NCBI GenBank assembly: GCA_020726505.1
Contig: JAHLEZ010000009.1
Location: forward strand, 1,550,001-1,614,000
Length of the DNA: 64,000 nucleotides
From: Leptodontidium sp. MPI-SDFR-AT-0119
Lineage: Eukaryota; Ascomycota; Leotiomycetes; Helotiales; Leptodontidiaceae
Direction of reading: 5' to 3'
This document shows positions 53,503 to 64,000 of the stretch, one piece after another (the first letter of the stretch is position 1; each line of letters starts with the position of its first letter). Under the pieces are notes generated by a model, which saw only the letters and a program-made list of their open reading frames with translations, searched no databases and was not told the DNA's origin. The position numbers were made by a program, and so were the translations under genes.

Positions 53503-53929
53503 AAGAATTGTGGATGAATGACGTGCTTTGTGATCAGTCTAATGAACTTGCTTTGTCGTTCCTGGCAGGTAAGGAGTCGATGAAGCCCGGCTCGATCGAG
53601 AATTCATATAGCCCTTGCGTGGACAACGATATGTCACCACTCATGTGATCTGCTAGTTGAATTTGATATTGATTGATTGATTGATTATGTCATACACGGA
53701 TCCAGTAGTCCGCAGGACTGCTATGCCGGAATGGTCCAGCTTCGGCGCAGTTGCCGAAGTGCGCCTTACCACATTGGGTAGTCGCAACTTCACTTCATCA
53801 CGATAACGTGACTAGCAACCTCCTCCACTGGACGGTCTGGCTCTTATCTACGACTATTTACATAGGCGTCAAAGGAGTGTTTTGCTTGTTCTTTGAGGGT
53901 ATATTAGGCTCCTCGGCTACCGCTCTTAA
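53503..53929. other. arsM promoter region and LINE 3' flank
   Basis: No coding region seen. The segment contains TGATTGATTGAT repeats near 53670 and the probable arsM promoter. Confidence 0.35.
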
Positions 53930-56900
53930 TAGCCATCTAGTGTCCCTATACCTTCAGTCTCCCCCTAGTGTTCTACTTTCGTCTCTGTGCGCTATATAGT
54001 AACTCCGAAATTACCTAAGGAGGTGCGTTTGTTCTATAAATCGTATTACCTTTGTGGCTAATTTTGGCTCGTTTAAGATTGCCCTTAGGTCTATTCGTCC
54101 TCCCGTGCCAAATTCCCTCCGTCGTAAGTTGCGATATTTCCGGCACCTTATTAGGATATGGCCCACGGTTTGTCGTCCTTTGCCGCAGTCACATCTCGGG
54201 TCATTAAACCTTAGTACCTTCCTTTTCTATAAGAAGTCCTTTATCTTAATTTTCTTTGTGTATATCTAGATGAGTATAGCGCTTTGTTACTTCTTTAGGC
54301 CTTAGTATATTCGCAGGACTTTGTGTATTAGACATAAAGTATGTTTAAATGTAGTTCGTCCCCGCGTCTCTATTTCTTAGTTGTTTCTTTATTTAGCTTT
54401 TGTCTACCTTATGATTTAGGTCTTTAGGGTTATTTATAAATAGTACGTCTTTAGTTACGTGACGTTCAGGGTTCTTAGGCTGACTCTTAAGTATTGTCTG
54501 GCTATTGTCTTAGCTGCCCTGTCTACTACTTCATTTCCTTAGATGCCCGTGTGGGCTGGGACTTATCTTATCTCGACTAGCGTCCTTCGGACTCTTTATA
54601 GCTTATCTATTAGCGGTATTGCCTCCGTAATAATATACGCGCCTAATCTACTAGTTAGAGTCTGAAATGTCTTGATGGCCGCTTAATTATTTATAAAGAT
54701 GACTACCTTGTCTCTCTTATTCCCTTTCTCTACATTATCGTTTGCGATTTAAAGAGCTAAGTTAATGCCTTATAACTTAGCTACGTAGACCGTCGAGGTT
54801 TTACTGTTCCCTATGTACGCTATCTTTATATATTAAGTTAAGGGCGATATAGCTACGGCCCTTATATAGTTATTAATGCCACTACTGTCGGTATAGACAA
54901 AGATACTATTATAGGGGTACTTAAGAAACTCCTTATACTAAGTCTTAGCTATTTCTGGGCTTAGTGCGATCCTTAAGTTCGGTCCTTACTACTATAATAA
55001 TATAAGGTAAGGTGAGATGACTTCTTGTTCTTCGATCGTCTCGCCTCGGCGCTAATAGAGACGTCTATAAGTGTGTTCTAGAGGGCTTAAGTGTAGTGTC
55101 TGTCTTCCTCGGCTTCTCGTAGTCCTAAGAAGGCGAAATCCTATTAAGGCCGGTATTTTGTCTATTAAGAGGATTCTACTAACCGTCTCGGAGCTTGTTT
55201 TCTAGATCTATTTCTTTATAGGGAAGAGGTAGAGCTCTATATTTAAGGCCGGACTTAATGTTACTTTATATGCCCCTCTAATAATTCTAGCTACTTTCGC
55301 TTGAAGTCTTTTAATGGAGTCAATGGTCTATTTTATATAGCCTTCCCCACGTTCTTGAGCGACTAACTATATCGAACAGTTATATATTATCTGAGGGATA
55401 ATAACTACTTAGTAAATCCTTCTAAGCTCTATAATACTTGCTCCCTATATCGAGCTAGCTAGGCTTATTAAAGCACTAATAGACTTCGAGGTTTTCGTTA
55501 TTATATTCTAAATATAATACTTTTAATTTAGCGCCGTGTCGAGTGTGACCCTGAGATATTTACTACTTATAGATAGGCGGACTGCCGTCTAGTCTACTTG
55601 TACTTGGCGGTCAAGCTCTAACTGGCGCCTTCTTATGTAATAAGTTAATTAGAACTTGCTTAGTACGAATACTAATATATGTCTTTTTACTCACGCGTTA
55701 ACTTTTTATATAGTTTCTATTAGCCCGTTATAGGTCTCTTCGGTTAAGTTACCCTATCACAGAATGGCAATATCATTAATATATCCCGGTGCTATAATAT
55801 TAGGCTCCTAGTTATAGATTTCTACTAAGTCGGCGTTATAGAATAAGTATAAGATAAGTAATAGCGGTGATCCTTGGGGGATATTAGTCGTCGTTTTATA
55901 CACTTTTAATCTAAATATATCGAAGCTAATGACCGTGCTCCGGTTTACTAGGAAGCTAGCTATCTACTTGACGGTTCTCTCATTTATCTTACGTTTCCGG
56001 AGATTGTGTAGTAGTCTGACATATAAAACATTATCGAAAGCTCCAGAGACGTTAAGTAGTAAAAGACTTGCCACCTACGGATCAGATGAGTTCTAGGCTT
56101 TATATATCTTTTCGATGATGACGTGTAGTGTATAATTAGTAGATCTCCCCTTACGTCCCCTAATGTGAGTACTTAGTAATAGTTAATACACCTCTATCAC
56201 GTAGCTGATTCTCTTTACGATTATCGAGTCCATAAGTTTTCTAATAGTGTTTAATAGGGCTATTAGTCGATACGCTTTAAGTATTATATAATTATCTTTG
56301 CCGGGTTTTCTAAGAACTATAGTAGTTAACTGTCAAAAGTGTGCTAGATAGTATCTAAGACGTAAGTTCTAATTAAATATTTTCGTGAAGTAGGGGGCTA
56401 TTTAAGTAGCGGCAATGTGGAGGACTCGATTTATAATGCTATCGGGTCCTGCCGCTTTTATTAGAAGTATTAGAGTAATAGTTTAATGAACTTCCTTCTC
56501 TGTAATGTCTAAGAAAGGGATTTAGTCTTAGTATTCGGCTCCGTTTATATTCTAAAGGTTTAATTCTAGTAAGGATAAGAAGAACGTGTTTTTAAGAAGG
56601 CGTGCTTTGTCTTGCACTTCTATATACTCGGTGCCTATTATAAGGTCCTTTAGCGCCAGAGTCGTTATAGCCGTTACTACCTCCCGATTTCTTGCCCACT
56701 TTACTAGTTTCTATATATTCTCCGGACTCTTTATAACTCTTTCGACCTACTCCTGGTGACCTTAGAGTAAGGCTCTATAGATTATCCTTCCTTTCTAGTT
56801 TCGAGCTGTGCGGTAGGCCTCTTAGCTCTCCTTTGTCTGTACTTGGCTATTTTAGCGCTTAAGCCTTCGCGTCTTAAGTTATATTTCTTTATATTCGGTG

Positions 56901-59640
56901 GTCCAGTTAGCCCTTACTCTTGAAGACTATCTTTTTAGTAGGGTAGATTAGTTAATAGCTGTCTATGTAGTAACTACTACCTCTCTTATATATCTATCTA
57001 ATGTGAGCTTTGTCTTAGGGGATCGAAGAAGTAGTAGCTCACGTATAAGACGTATTCGGAATTCTTTCTTGTTTATATTAGATTAATCGCGCGTATCTAC
57101 CTTTAGCCGTTATATGATTCTGAGATCTAGCCTAGTTATAATAAGGAGGTAGTTAGAGTTGTGATCTATACTAAGGTCTACGTTACAAGTAATAACTCTA
57201 TCCACGAGGTCTTACGTGCCGTAATAGAGGTCTATATAGCTTTGTGCATTTTTGTCGTCGTATATAATTGTACTAGTAGACAGGAGACTATTAAGTTAAA
57301 AGTCTTCGACGAGGCTAATTAAGTCGTCTAATTCTAGATCTCTTTCTTGTACTATTAGGCCGCCCTAAAGTTTGTGATATAAGTTAAAATCACTTAAGAT
57401 GATTTGTTCTTTTTCTTAGTAAGTAAAGAGTACTATTCTAAGGTATAGTAAATAACTTGTCTTATAATCTGACGATCTTGGGGAGTTATATACGTTGTAT
57501 ATATAGAACTTAATTACTGCCTTTATAAGTAGGGTATTTATAATAATTTCTAGTGTATATAAGTCTCGTGTGTGTTCTATAAATCTCTACTTATTTAGGT
57601 CTATTCTCTTATTAACAAAGAAGTAAACCCTCACTAGTGTTTCTTTACTGTCGTTAAGGAAGTAGAAATAAAAAGAGTATATAATTGGGTTGTGAGTCGT
57701 CGAGATAAAGGGGTTCTTTTATAGTTCTTAGAGTACTAGAATATCGTACTCTTAGATCCTTGGGTCGCGTAATAGTATTACTATAACTACGTCCCTTGAC
57801 TTTATGACGTTATATTATAAGATCTTTATGCCTTTTTCGTTATAGTTTATAGTTTATTTATACTCTATTAAGAACTAAGTAGTAAGTTCGTTGTGATTGA
57901 CTTTAGTACTCGTCTTGAAGGCACGTGTAGCCTCCGTAGTCTCTAGTTATCCTTAATTATAATTATATCCTCGTTCTTATCTTATATACTATCGAGCCCG
58001 TTTCTTAAGTAGACCCTTTTTAGGGCTCTTCCTTTCGTCAGGGATTTACTCTTAGAGTTCTATCTACCTAGTAATAGTATTAGCGTCAGCGATGATAGCC
58101 TTGCCGTAATAGTACTTGGCCTACTTCTTTAGGTTCTATTTATTATTACTGCCGCTTCCGCTGGCGTAGCCTTAATAATAGTACGTTCTATTAGCGGCCT
58201 CTCTTTCGTTAGTAGGACAAAATAATATAATTGTCGGGTATTATATACGGCTTTTACCTTACTTAACTCGACCTTCCGGACGGGACATCGATTATTCTAC
58301 GCCTCGTGTACTCCCTTATATATAGTATATTTCCTTATAGCGGACTTGTCGACTTTAGTGAGGCAATCTTTCGAGTTGTGCGGTTCTATATAGTAGCCAT
58401 ATACTATGCTTACTTTATACTAGGTTCTTATGTGGCCGTATTTTTGACACTTGTAATATTACTTTAGTCGGTACTGTCTATTATATCTCTCACATTAAAA
58501 AGCCTCGCCTTACTAAATAAGACTTTCGTCAATGATTTTATTTACGTCTTCTAGGTTAGTGAACTCGACGATAATAGTCGAAGCTAACTTTGTACTCGCT
58601 ACTCTTAATAGTCATCTAATATATTTAATGTCCGTATTAAGTATAAACGGTCTATTATCGTGCAAGAGCTTAGCCTTAATCTCGTTAAACTTCTCTATGT
58701 TTATTAAGTTAGTCCTTATACTGTGCGCAAGAATTCTATATGTCGGTAACTGTATACTTATACCTCTTCTAATCCGGTTTATCTAGTCGTTTGCGAATTG
58801 TTTTAAGGCCTTTATATTGTTTCTATTTGACGTCTTAATACTAAGGTCTCCGCTCTTTAATTAGTTAACTAATGTAACGCGGATCCGTTTAATGTGTTTA
58901 TTCTAGCTCTATTTAATCGCTCGGTTAACGTAGTTCTATAAGTTTCTAGGGTTCTTAGCTCGGAGGCTCTCGATAGTAGGTGTGTCTGTAATCTTCACGA
59001 TGATCTCACGTTGCGCTTAAATAAATAATGATGTCTTAGTAGATATTGTGATTAGCTTACTAAGAGGCGCGGCATTATTACTTAATACTAACGTATATAA
59101 AGCCTTAGGAGACGGCGTGGACTAAATCGCCTTTATAATGTCGTTCGTCGCTTTAGTTATGTCATTTATTTCTTATAGGAGTTCGGTTGTCGTTCTTCTA
59201 GTCTCGGCGGCTTCCTTTACTACTTAATTAGTCTCTTAGCTCAGTATGGCAATTTACTAGTGCGTGACAGTATTCTACTAGATTCTCATTACCGTGGATT
59301 GTACTGTTTCTGCCGTTGTTTTGAGGTCGCTTTGGATAGTTGTGATAGCTTCTATGACGGCGCTAACGTCTAGGGTATTTTAGAACTTGGAAATCAAGAC
59401 GCTTATGGCTACGATTATAGTCTTAACAAGAGGCTTCGGCACTAGCTAGTCTCTAGCGGAGTCGATATAGACGAGCGCTTTCTTGAGGTAATCGCTGAGG
59501 TATGTAGTATGCTCTCGGGGGTCGTTGGGCTATGCTGCCACTTAAGGCTACGGTGTCGCTATACTGCCTATGTTACACTAGGCAATACGCACAAGCTCAG
59601 GCTTCTTAACTGGCCAAAAGGAGGGCTGCTAGATGTGGTT
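53930..59640 (-). mobile_element. RIP-degraded LINE, minus strand, inside the ars cluster
   Basis: Minus-strand translation gives LINE ORF1-like sequence near 59500-59100 (LKKALVYIDSARD, TTIQSDLKTTAETVQS). The reverse transcriptase lies near 55900-55760 (NIPQGSPLLLILYLFYNADL, GYINDIAIL), and the C-terminal zinc knuckle near 54200-54050 (CDCGKGRQTVGHILIRC). Nearly every Gln codon elsewhere is TAA or TAG, and TpA is very common, as for the 19.8-25.1 kb element. The zinc-knuckle end has kept a few Gln codons. It lies between arsM and the bZIP gene and probably lengthened a once-short intergenic region. The boundaries are approximate and no target duplication was identified. Confidence 0.78.
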
Positions 59641-59877
59641 TTCGTTGCTCAATTCTAAAAATTTCGTTCTCGCTGTTTGTGAAGTTTTTTCAGTTGAATT
59701 TGATAGCTGGGAAGCTTCGATTTGTTAGACGGTCAGGTGATTTATGCTTACATAACCAAATTCGATATGTCACCGTTTTCGCTTTATGGCTGCATTGCTT
59801 GTTCAGCTCTCTTGCTTATAATTAATGGACTGGAAACGGTGACAGATCGGTGGAGAAACCCGAAATAATTAATCTCC

Positions 59878-60954
59878 ATGGCTTCCAATTCACATTCTCA
59901 TGCCGCCGAACCCGGGACACCGCCCAAGAGCAAGAGCGTTACGGTACAACACACCCTGGAGCGGGTTCGCAACAACCAGCGTCGCCATCGGGCTCGTCGA
60001 AGGGATTATATCGCGACGCTAGAACAGAAGCTTAGCTTGGCAGAACAGTCTGTCACGGCCCTTCGAGGTCAGGTTGATGCTCTTCAAGCAGAATTAGCCC
60101 AATTCCGCAATCAGGTCGGCCAGATCGCGTCAGGCTGTCCCGTGCTGCCAGACCAGCTTCGGAGTGATGATGGCGGCAGATCGCCTGCACCACCACCCAG
60201 CCCCCAAGAGATAGGCTTTCAAGCATTTGGCCTGCTTCCGGACGCTGGCGACCTGGGAATTTTGACGTTGTCTACCTCACTTCCAATTCAGCTCCCGTTC
60301 TCCGACGACTTGTCTGTTGGACTCGGCCCGGAACTTGTCGATGTCATCTCTCCACATGCTGGACCTGAAGATACCGATAGGCCCACCGCATTCAAAATTC
60401 CGCAAGCACTTGTTCCTCCAGTCAAGTCGCCTAATCATATCTCCAAAACTCCATTGACCGTGGCACCTGTATCAACTGGCGTCGGTGGAGGATGTCGCTC
60501 CAGCCCATGTAGTGCATCAGATCTAGCTCTCCAAACTACGGATTACCAGCTCATTGGAGGAACTGGAACTTTACTATCTGCGACAGCCACCCCAGACCCA
60601 ATTCCGACGACAATGGGAACCTGTTGCTCTGAAGGGCGCTCTTCGAAGCCCGACGACAACAAGACAGATGACCATGCCGTGGTTCTGACCCGAGAGAGCT
60701 CGCCCTTACTACCAGAATATGTCATCCAGCCGGCCACGGGAGCCTACTACAGATACAACACCGAGGGAGAGTCCACGATGCCTTGTGCAGAGGCATACCT
60801 TCTCATCGCGCAGCAGAACTTCAAAGGAGTCAGCCAGAAAGATGTAGCGATCTGGCTCTGGCACGGATTTCGCAAGTCAGTTCGTCGTGACGAGGGATGT
60901 CGAGTCAAGACAGATCTGCTGTTTAGTCTTTTGGCATTTATTAGCGACGTATGA
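59878..60954 (+). CDS. bZIP transcription factor of the arsenic cluster
   Basis: 358 residues, no intron. The basic region RVRNNQRRHRARRRDYIATL is followed by a leucine zipper (EQKLSLAEQSVTALRGQVDA) at residues ~28-70. The middle is Pro/Ser/Thr-rich. Scattered Cys (GGGCRSSPCSA, GTCCSEGR, MPCAEAY, EGCRVKTD) could sense As(III), as Cys do in the yeast bZIP regulator Yap8/Arr1. The conserved C-terminus reads AYLLIAQQNFKGVSQKDVA and IWLWHGF. The neighbourhood (arsH, ACR3, arsM) supports an arsenic-responsive role; this is inference. The start at 59878 is the ATG just before SNSHSHAAEPG and gives the longest in-frame product. Confidence 0.8.
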   Translation: MASNSHSHAAEPGTPPKSKSVTVQHTLERVRNNQRRHRARRRDYIATLEQKLSLAEQSVTALRGQVDALQAELAQFRNQVGQIASGCPVLPDQLRSDDGGRSPAPPPSPQEIGFQAFGLLPDAGDLGILTLSTSLPIQLPFSDDLSVGLGPELVDVISPHAGPEDTDRPTAFKIPQALVPPVKSPNHISKTPLTVAPVSTGVGGGCRSSPCSASDLALQTTDYQLIGGTGTLLSATATPDPIPTTMGTCCSEGRSSKPDDNKTDDHAVVLTRESSPLLPEYVIQPATGAYYRYNTEGESTMPCAEAYLLIAQQNFKGVSQKDVAIWLWHGFRKSVRRDEGCRVKTDLLFSLLAFISDV

Positions 60955-61563
60955 TTACACGCTACAGGCCGACGATGTTGCGGCGCACCTACTCAGCAGC
61001 AAAGGGTTTGTTCTTGTGTTGAAGTCTGCCGATGCTGTTAGGATACTTGAGATACGCATCAACTTTGTTGAACGAACTGGCCGGCACGAACCTCTGTCAC
61101 ATCTAGACAATGTTGCACCAGACTATTAGTAGGATCAGCTAGGCGTCGATGGGAATTGTCATCCTAGGGCGAGTTTGAACTTCAACGGAACAGGCATGGC
61201 TTCGGGGGACGATCCGCCAAATTGCATGGTCTATAGAGAGAATAAACGTCGAAATGGGAGGAGGCATGATTAAAGTTGAAAACACTTCTGACTTGAGATT
61301 TGAAGTTCACTTTGTGAAAACATAAGTTTGAGCGATAATACTCAAGCCTGACGTGGATATTATGTTTGTCAAATTTTAATGTGCTCAATACTGGTAAAAT
61401 TGAATTCTCTACATTTCTATAATCTGCTTGTGAAATCAGAAGCGGTACTGACACTGTTGATAGCCTCACGTGCCTCAATGCTGACCCTAAAAGAGACCCA
61501 GGCACTCGTGAGAGTACTATATCCCGACGCGCCTCGTATGTTTTCCATGATAATGCGAGACAT
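60955..61563. other. Intergenic between convergent bZIP and arsH genes
   Basis: Contains the two 3' flanks. An open frame at 60887-61129 overlaps the bZIP end and shows no family resemblance; I do not call it a gene. Confidence 0.35.
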
Positions 61564-62494
61564 CTATATCTTGTCTACAATATCCTTTTTAGCGGTCAAA
61601 TTCTTCATCTGCTTGTCAAGATTCTCCTTTCTTTCACTAAACCGATCCCCAAACAACTCGAAATGCGGCCTCATAATAATGGTATACTTAACAAACTCCT
61701 CCATACAATCCACCAACCTATTCCGATTCCCACTCGGCAGCAACCTAGCCTTCCCACTACCATCTCCCCCCTCATCCTCAAATTGCTTCCACGCAGTTGG
61801 CAAACTACTCTGATTCGGGATAGTGAACATCCTCATCCACCTGCCCAGTATCCTCAAGCTATTAACAGCGTTAAAGCTCTGACTTCCACCGTTGACTTGA
61901 ATCACGGATAGTGTGCGGCCTTGCGTATGCCGCACCGAACCTGTCGATAAAGGGATCCAGTCTATTTGGTTTTTGAAGACGGCAGTGAGGTTTCCGTGCT
62001 GTTCAGGAGAACACCAGATGTGCCCGTCAGACCAGAGGGATAGGGAGTGTAGTTCTTGAACCGAAGGGTGCGAGGCGTCGACAGAGTCGCGGATAGGGAG
62101 TTCGCTCGGGTTGAAAATGCGAACGTCACAGCCGAGACGGTGAAGAATGCGGGAGGCTTCGAACGCCATTAGTTTGGAATAGGAGCTTGGATATATGTTA
62201 AATCGACCTGCCATTTCAAGCTCTGGGGCAAGATTTATACCGTTTCCGCAAGCTTCCATAGAGTACCAGAACCTTTAACCTCGATTCGGTCTTTGCTAAA
62301 TTCTCCTCCGCTATGGCAATTGCAGTCTCTAACTCCAATTGAGAGATCCAATCTGTAGCTTCGAGTTCTGCATCTAGCAAAAAGGGACGGTATTTGGCTC
62401 TGATGTCGAGATTATCTTTGGCTTTTGAAATGGCCAGCTGAGGGCATTGTGCCAATGTTCGGAGCTCCCACGTTGGAGAGACATGAGAACCCAT
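61564..62494 (-). CDS. arsH: ArsH, NADPH-dependent FMN oxidoreductase
   Basis: Two exons, 62494..62241 and 62185..61564, with a 55-nt GT-AG intron joining YGSLRKR to SYSKLMAFEA, give about 291 residues, a normal ArsH length. Motifs: KYRPFLLDAELEATDW, the flavodoxin-like FMN loop LVLYGSLRKRSYS, WCSPEQHGNLTAVFKNQIDW, and TGSVRHTQGRTLSVIQVNGG. ArsH oxidises trivalent organoarsenicals to less toxic pentavalent forms and can reduce flavin-linked substrates. It shares orientation with ACR3 upstream. The start at 62494 (MGSHVSPTWE) was chosen because CAG acceptor-like sequence precedes it; ATG 62563 in the same frame is an alternative. It appears intact. Confidence 0.9.
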
Positions 62495-63084
62495 TCGAAC
62501 TGCCGTTTTAATGAGATTTATTGGCTGTAAAAGGTTATGAGTACAAGGAAGAAGAGTTTTCATACGGAGTGTAAGTTCTGTGGGTAGTTTTAGCGAAGTG
62601 ATAGGAATGTATAGTGGTCGCGTTGAAAATGACATTTTCATACGTGAGATTGACCGAAGTTGAAGTAGGGAAATTTGGGCCGGACTCTACCAAGAAATTT
62701 CCGCTTATCAGTGACATTACGCACTTCATCCATTGGTGAGGAGAAGGCAATTTCTATGCAGGATTCTGTTCAATCCTCAAGGTTAATATCTATACTGCTC
62801 GGTTTCTGCGAAAGAGTTCGTAGTGAAAGGGAACAAATCATTCTTCAATTTCTTTTGAGAGTTGATTGCTCGAGCTCTCTACCGGATAGACGTGGTGAGC
62901 AGAAAATTCTCCGCGTTTCTCTGGGACTGATGAGATATCACTGCTCGATATGTGCATTTATGATCTGCTAAGCCATGCAAGCCATTCTAATATGCAAATA
63001 AATTGAAGAAATTATATACAAGTTTTTTGTTGGGTCGGATGATATATCCTCAATTTCTTCCTCCTCAGTCCTTCCAAATTCTCC
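62495..63084. other. Intergenic between ACR3 and arsH
   Basis: Probable arsH promoter and ACR3 3' flank. No additional gene seen. Confidence 0.4.
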
Positions 63085-64000
63085 TCAGTCTTTCCACCCT
63101 CTCCTCCGTCCGATGGCTTTCACAACGTAGACCAGGCCGAGTAAAACAGGCACTTCAATGAGCGGGCCAACAGTAGCTGCCAAAGCTTGATCACTATTGG
63201 GGCCATATGTAGCGACTGCGACGGCGATTGCGAGCTCGAAATTATTGCTGGCTGCTGTAAAGCTTTGCGTGGCCGCCAGCTTGTAACCAAACCCAAACTC
63301 GTACGTCACTAGGAGTGTAAGGAAGAAGATGACCCCAAAGTAGACAATTAGTGGCGCTGCAACCCTGACAACGGACACTATTTGGTGCACAACTTGCCGG
63401 CCTTGAGACGCGAACAAAACGAGAATAGTAAAGAGAAGGCCGATGAGCGACCACGGAGCAGCGAACTTCAAAAATACTTTATCGTACCAAGTGGGACTGA
63501 TAAGCTTGCGTAGACCGAAACGGGTTACGATTGCTGCACCAAGGGGGATCCCGAGGAAGACGGCCACCGATTTGGCGACAGTTTCGTACGAGACCTCCGC
63601 GTCAGCACCACTAATAACTCGAAGGAATAAGATCGCGAGAGGGGCGAAGAGGACCATTTGCAACATTGAATTGATAGCGACGAGGATGGCGCAGTATTCG
63701 TTATCCCCGCCAGCGAGACCCGTCCAGATCAGGACCATGGCGATACACCTCGCAAGGCCAACAAGAATCAAGCCATCTCGCAGACCTGGCTTGTCAGGAA
63801 GGAACGCCCATGCGAGGCCAAGCTGCAATGCATTAGTATTGGCAAGGTGAACAGGCAATGTAGCACTGGAGATAAACATACCATGACCAAGGGCGCAACG
63901 ATCCAATTAACCACGATGCTGAATCCAATCTGCACCCAGATCTTGCGCTCACGGAAGACGTGATGGAGTGTCTCGTATCTGACCTTACACAAGATCGGAT
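63085..64000 (-). CDS. ACR3: Arsenite efflux permease ACR3 (5' end outside window)
   Basis: The exons in the window are 64000..63882 (partial) and 63822..63085, with a 59-nt GT-AG intron joining VAPLVM to LGLAWAFLPDKPGL. The protein shows the ACR3/BASS-fold helices. ARCIAMVLIWTGLAGGDNEYC holds the conserved Cys of TM4 that is required for arsenite transport. Other motifs are VAINSMLQM, VFLGIPLGAA, FTAASNNFELAIAVAVATYG and PLIEVPVLLGLVYVVKAI. It exports As(OH)3 across the plasma membrane. At least the N-terminal ~100 residues lie beyond base 64000. No lesion is visible in the part shown. Confidence 0.92.

Noticed and set aside
52521..53504. 327-codon plus-strand open frame
   Set aside because: It is antisense to the well-supported arsM gene and has no domain; its C-terminal Gly run comes from the GGT microsatellite.
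60887..61129. Open frame overlapping the bZIP 3' end
   Set aside because: No domain, no splice sites linking it to the bZIP frame, and the bZIP frame already ends after its conserved C-terminus.
1..64000. CRISPR arrays, operons, bacterial promoters or ribosome-binding sites
   Set aside because: Spliced introns and fungal families show a eukaryotic nuclear sequence; no regularly spaced repeat array was seen.

Overview
The window looks like a transposon-rich accessory region of a filamentous ascomycete (Pezizomycotina). The evidence is short GT-AG introns of about 45-80 nt with CTAAC/CTAAT-type branch sites, several fungal-only families (HET, DUF3435/FluG, PNP-NACHT, a DUF7587-like protein, bZIP and Zn2Cys6-like factors), and two long AT-shifted retroelements whose CAA/CAG codons have become TAA/TAG throughout. 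That last pattern is the signature of repeat-induced point mutation (RIP). All gene models below are read by eye from the sequence; no search or alignment program was run.

Layout. 0.8-8.3 kb: an unrecognised multi-exon gene, an HD-hydrolase/adenylate-kinase-like fusion with an in-frame TGA, and a divergent Zn2Cys6-like regulator with an apparent one-base deletion. About 10.4-16.3 kb: a full-length Tad1-like LINE with two open ORFs. 16.3-18.9 kb: a PNP-NACHT (STAND/NLR-like) gene cut at its 3' end by that LINE. 19.8-25.1 kb: a RIP-degraded LINE. 25.2-29.4 kb: a LINE ORF1 fragment split by a hAT element with a perfect 8-bp target duplication. 30-32 kb: decayed DUF7587-like, RING-like and S1/P1-nuclease fragments. 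32.4-37.5 kb: a nucleoside-phosphorylase gene with a STING-like C-terminal domain, split by an open pogo-like transposon. 37.6-39.1 kb: a frameshifted HET gene. 39.6-42.4 kb: a TA-target MITE carrying a second, decayed pogo element. 42.9-46.7 kb: an intact HET gene between inverted terminal-repeat-like sequences, and a second copy of the MITE. 47.6-51 kb: a frameshifted CorA-like membrane protein, and an open 481-codon ORF combining a degenerate PNP-like domain with a DUF84/ITPase-like domain. 51-52.2 kb: the C-terminal remnant of a DUF3435/FluG tyrosine-recombinase-like protein. 52.3-64 kb: an arsenic-resistance cluster (arsM, bZIP regulator, arsH, ACR3) with a RIP-degraded LINE between arsM and the bZIP gene.

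How the parts fit together. Three genes in 35 kb share a PNP-type nucleosidase fold but carry three different partners (NACHT, STING-like, DUF84-like), and two HET-domain genes lie among them. This resembles an innate-immunity or allorecognition island being reshuffled and inactivated by transposons. The arsenic cluster forms a coherent detoxification pathway: ACR3 exports arsenite, ArsM methylates it, ArsH oxidises or reduces organoarsenicals, and the bZIP factor probably controls expression. The DUF3435 remnant reads inward toward the cluster, so arrival as cargo of a Starship-like element is possible but not shown.
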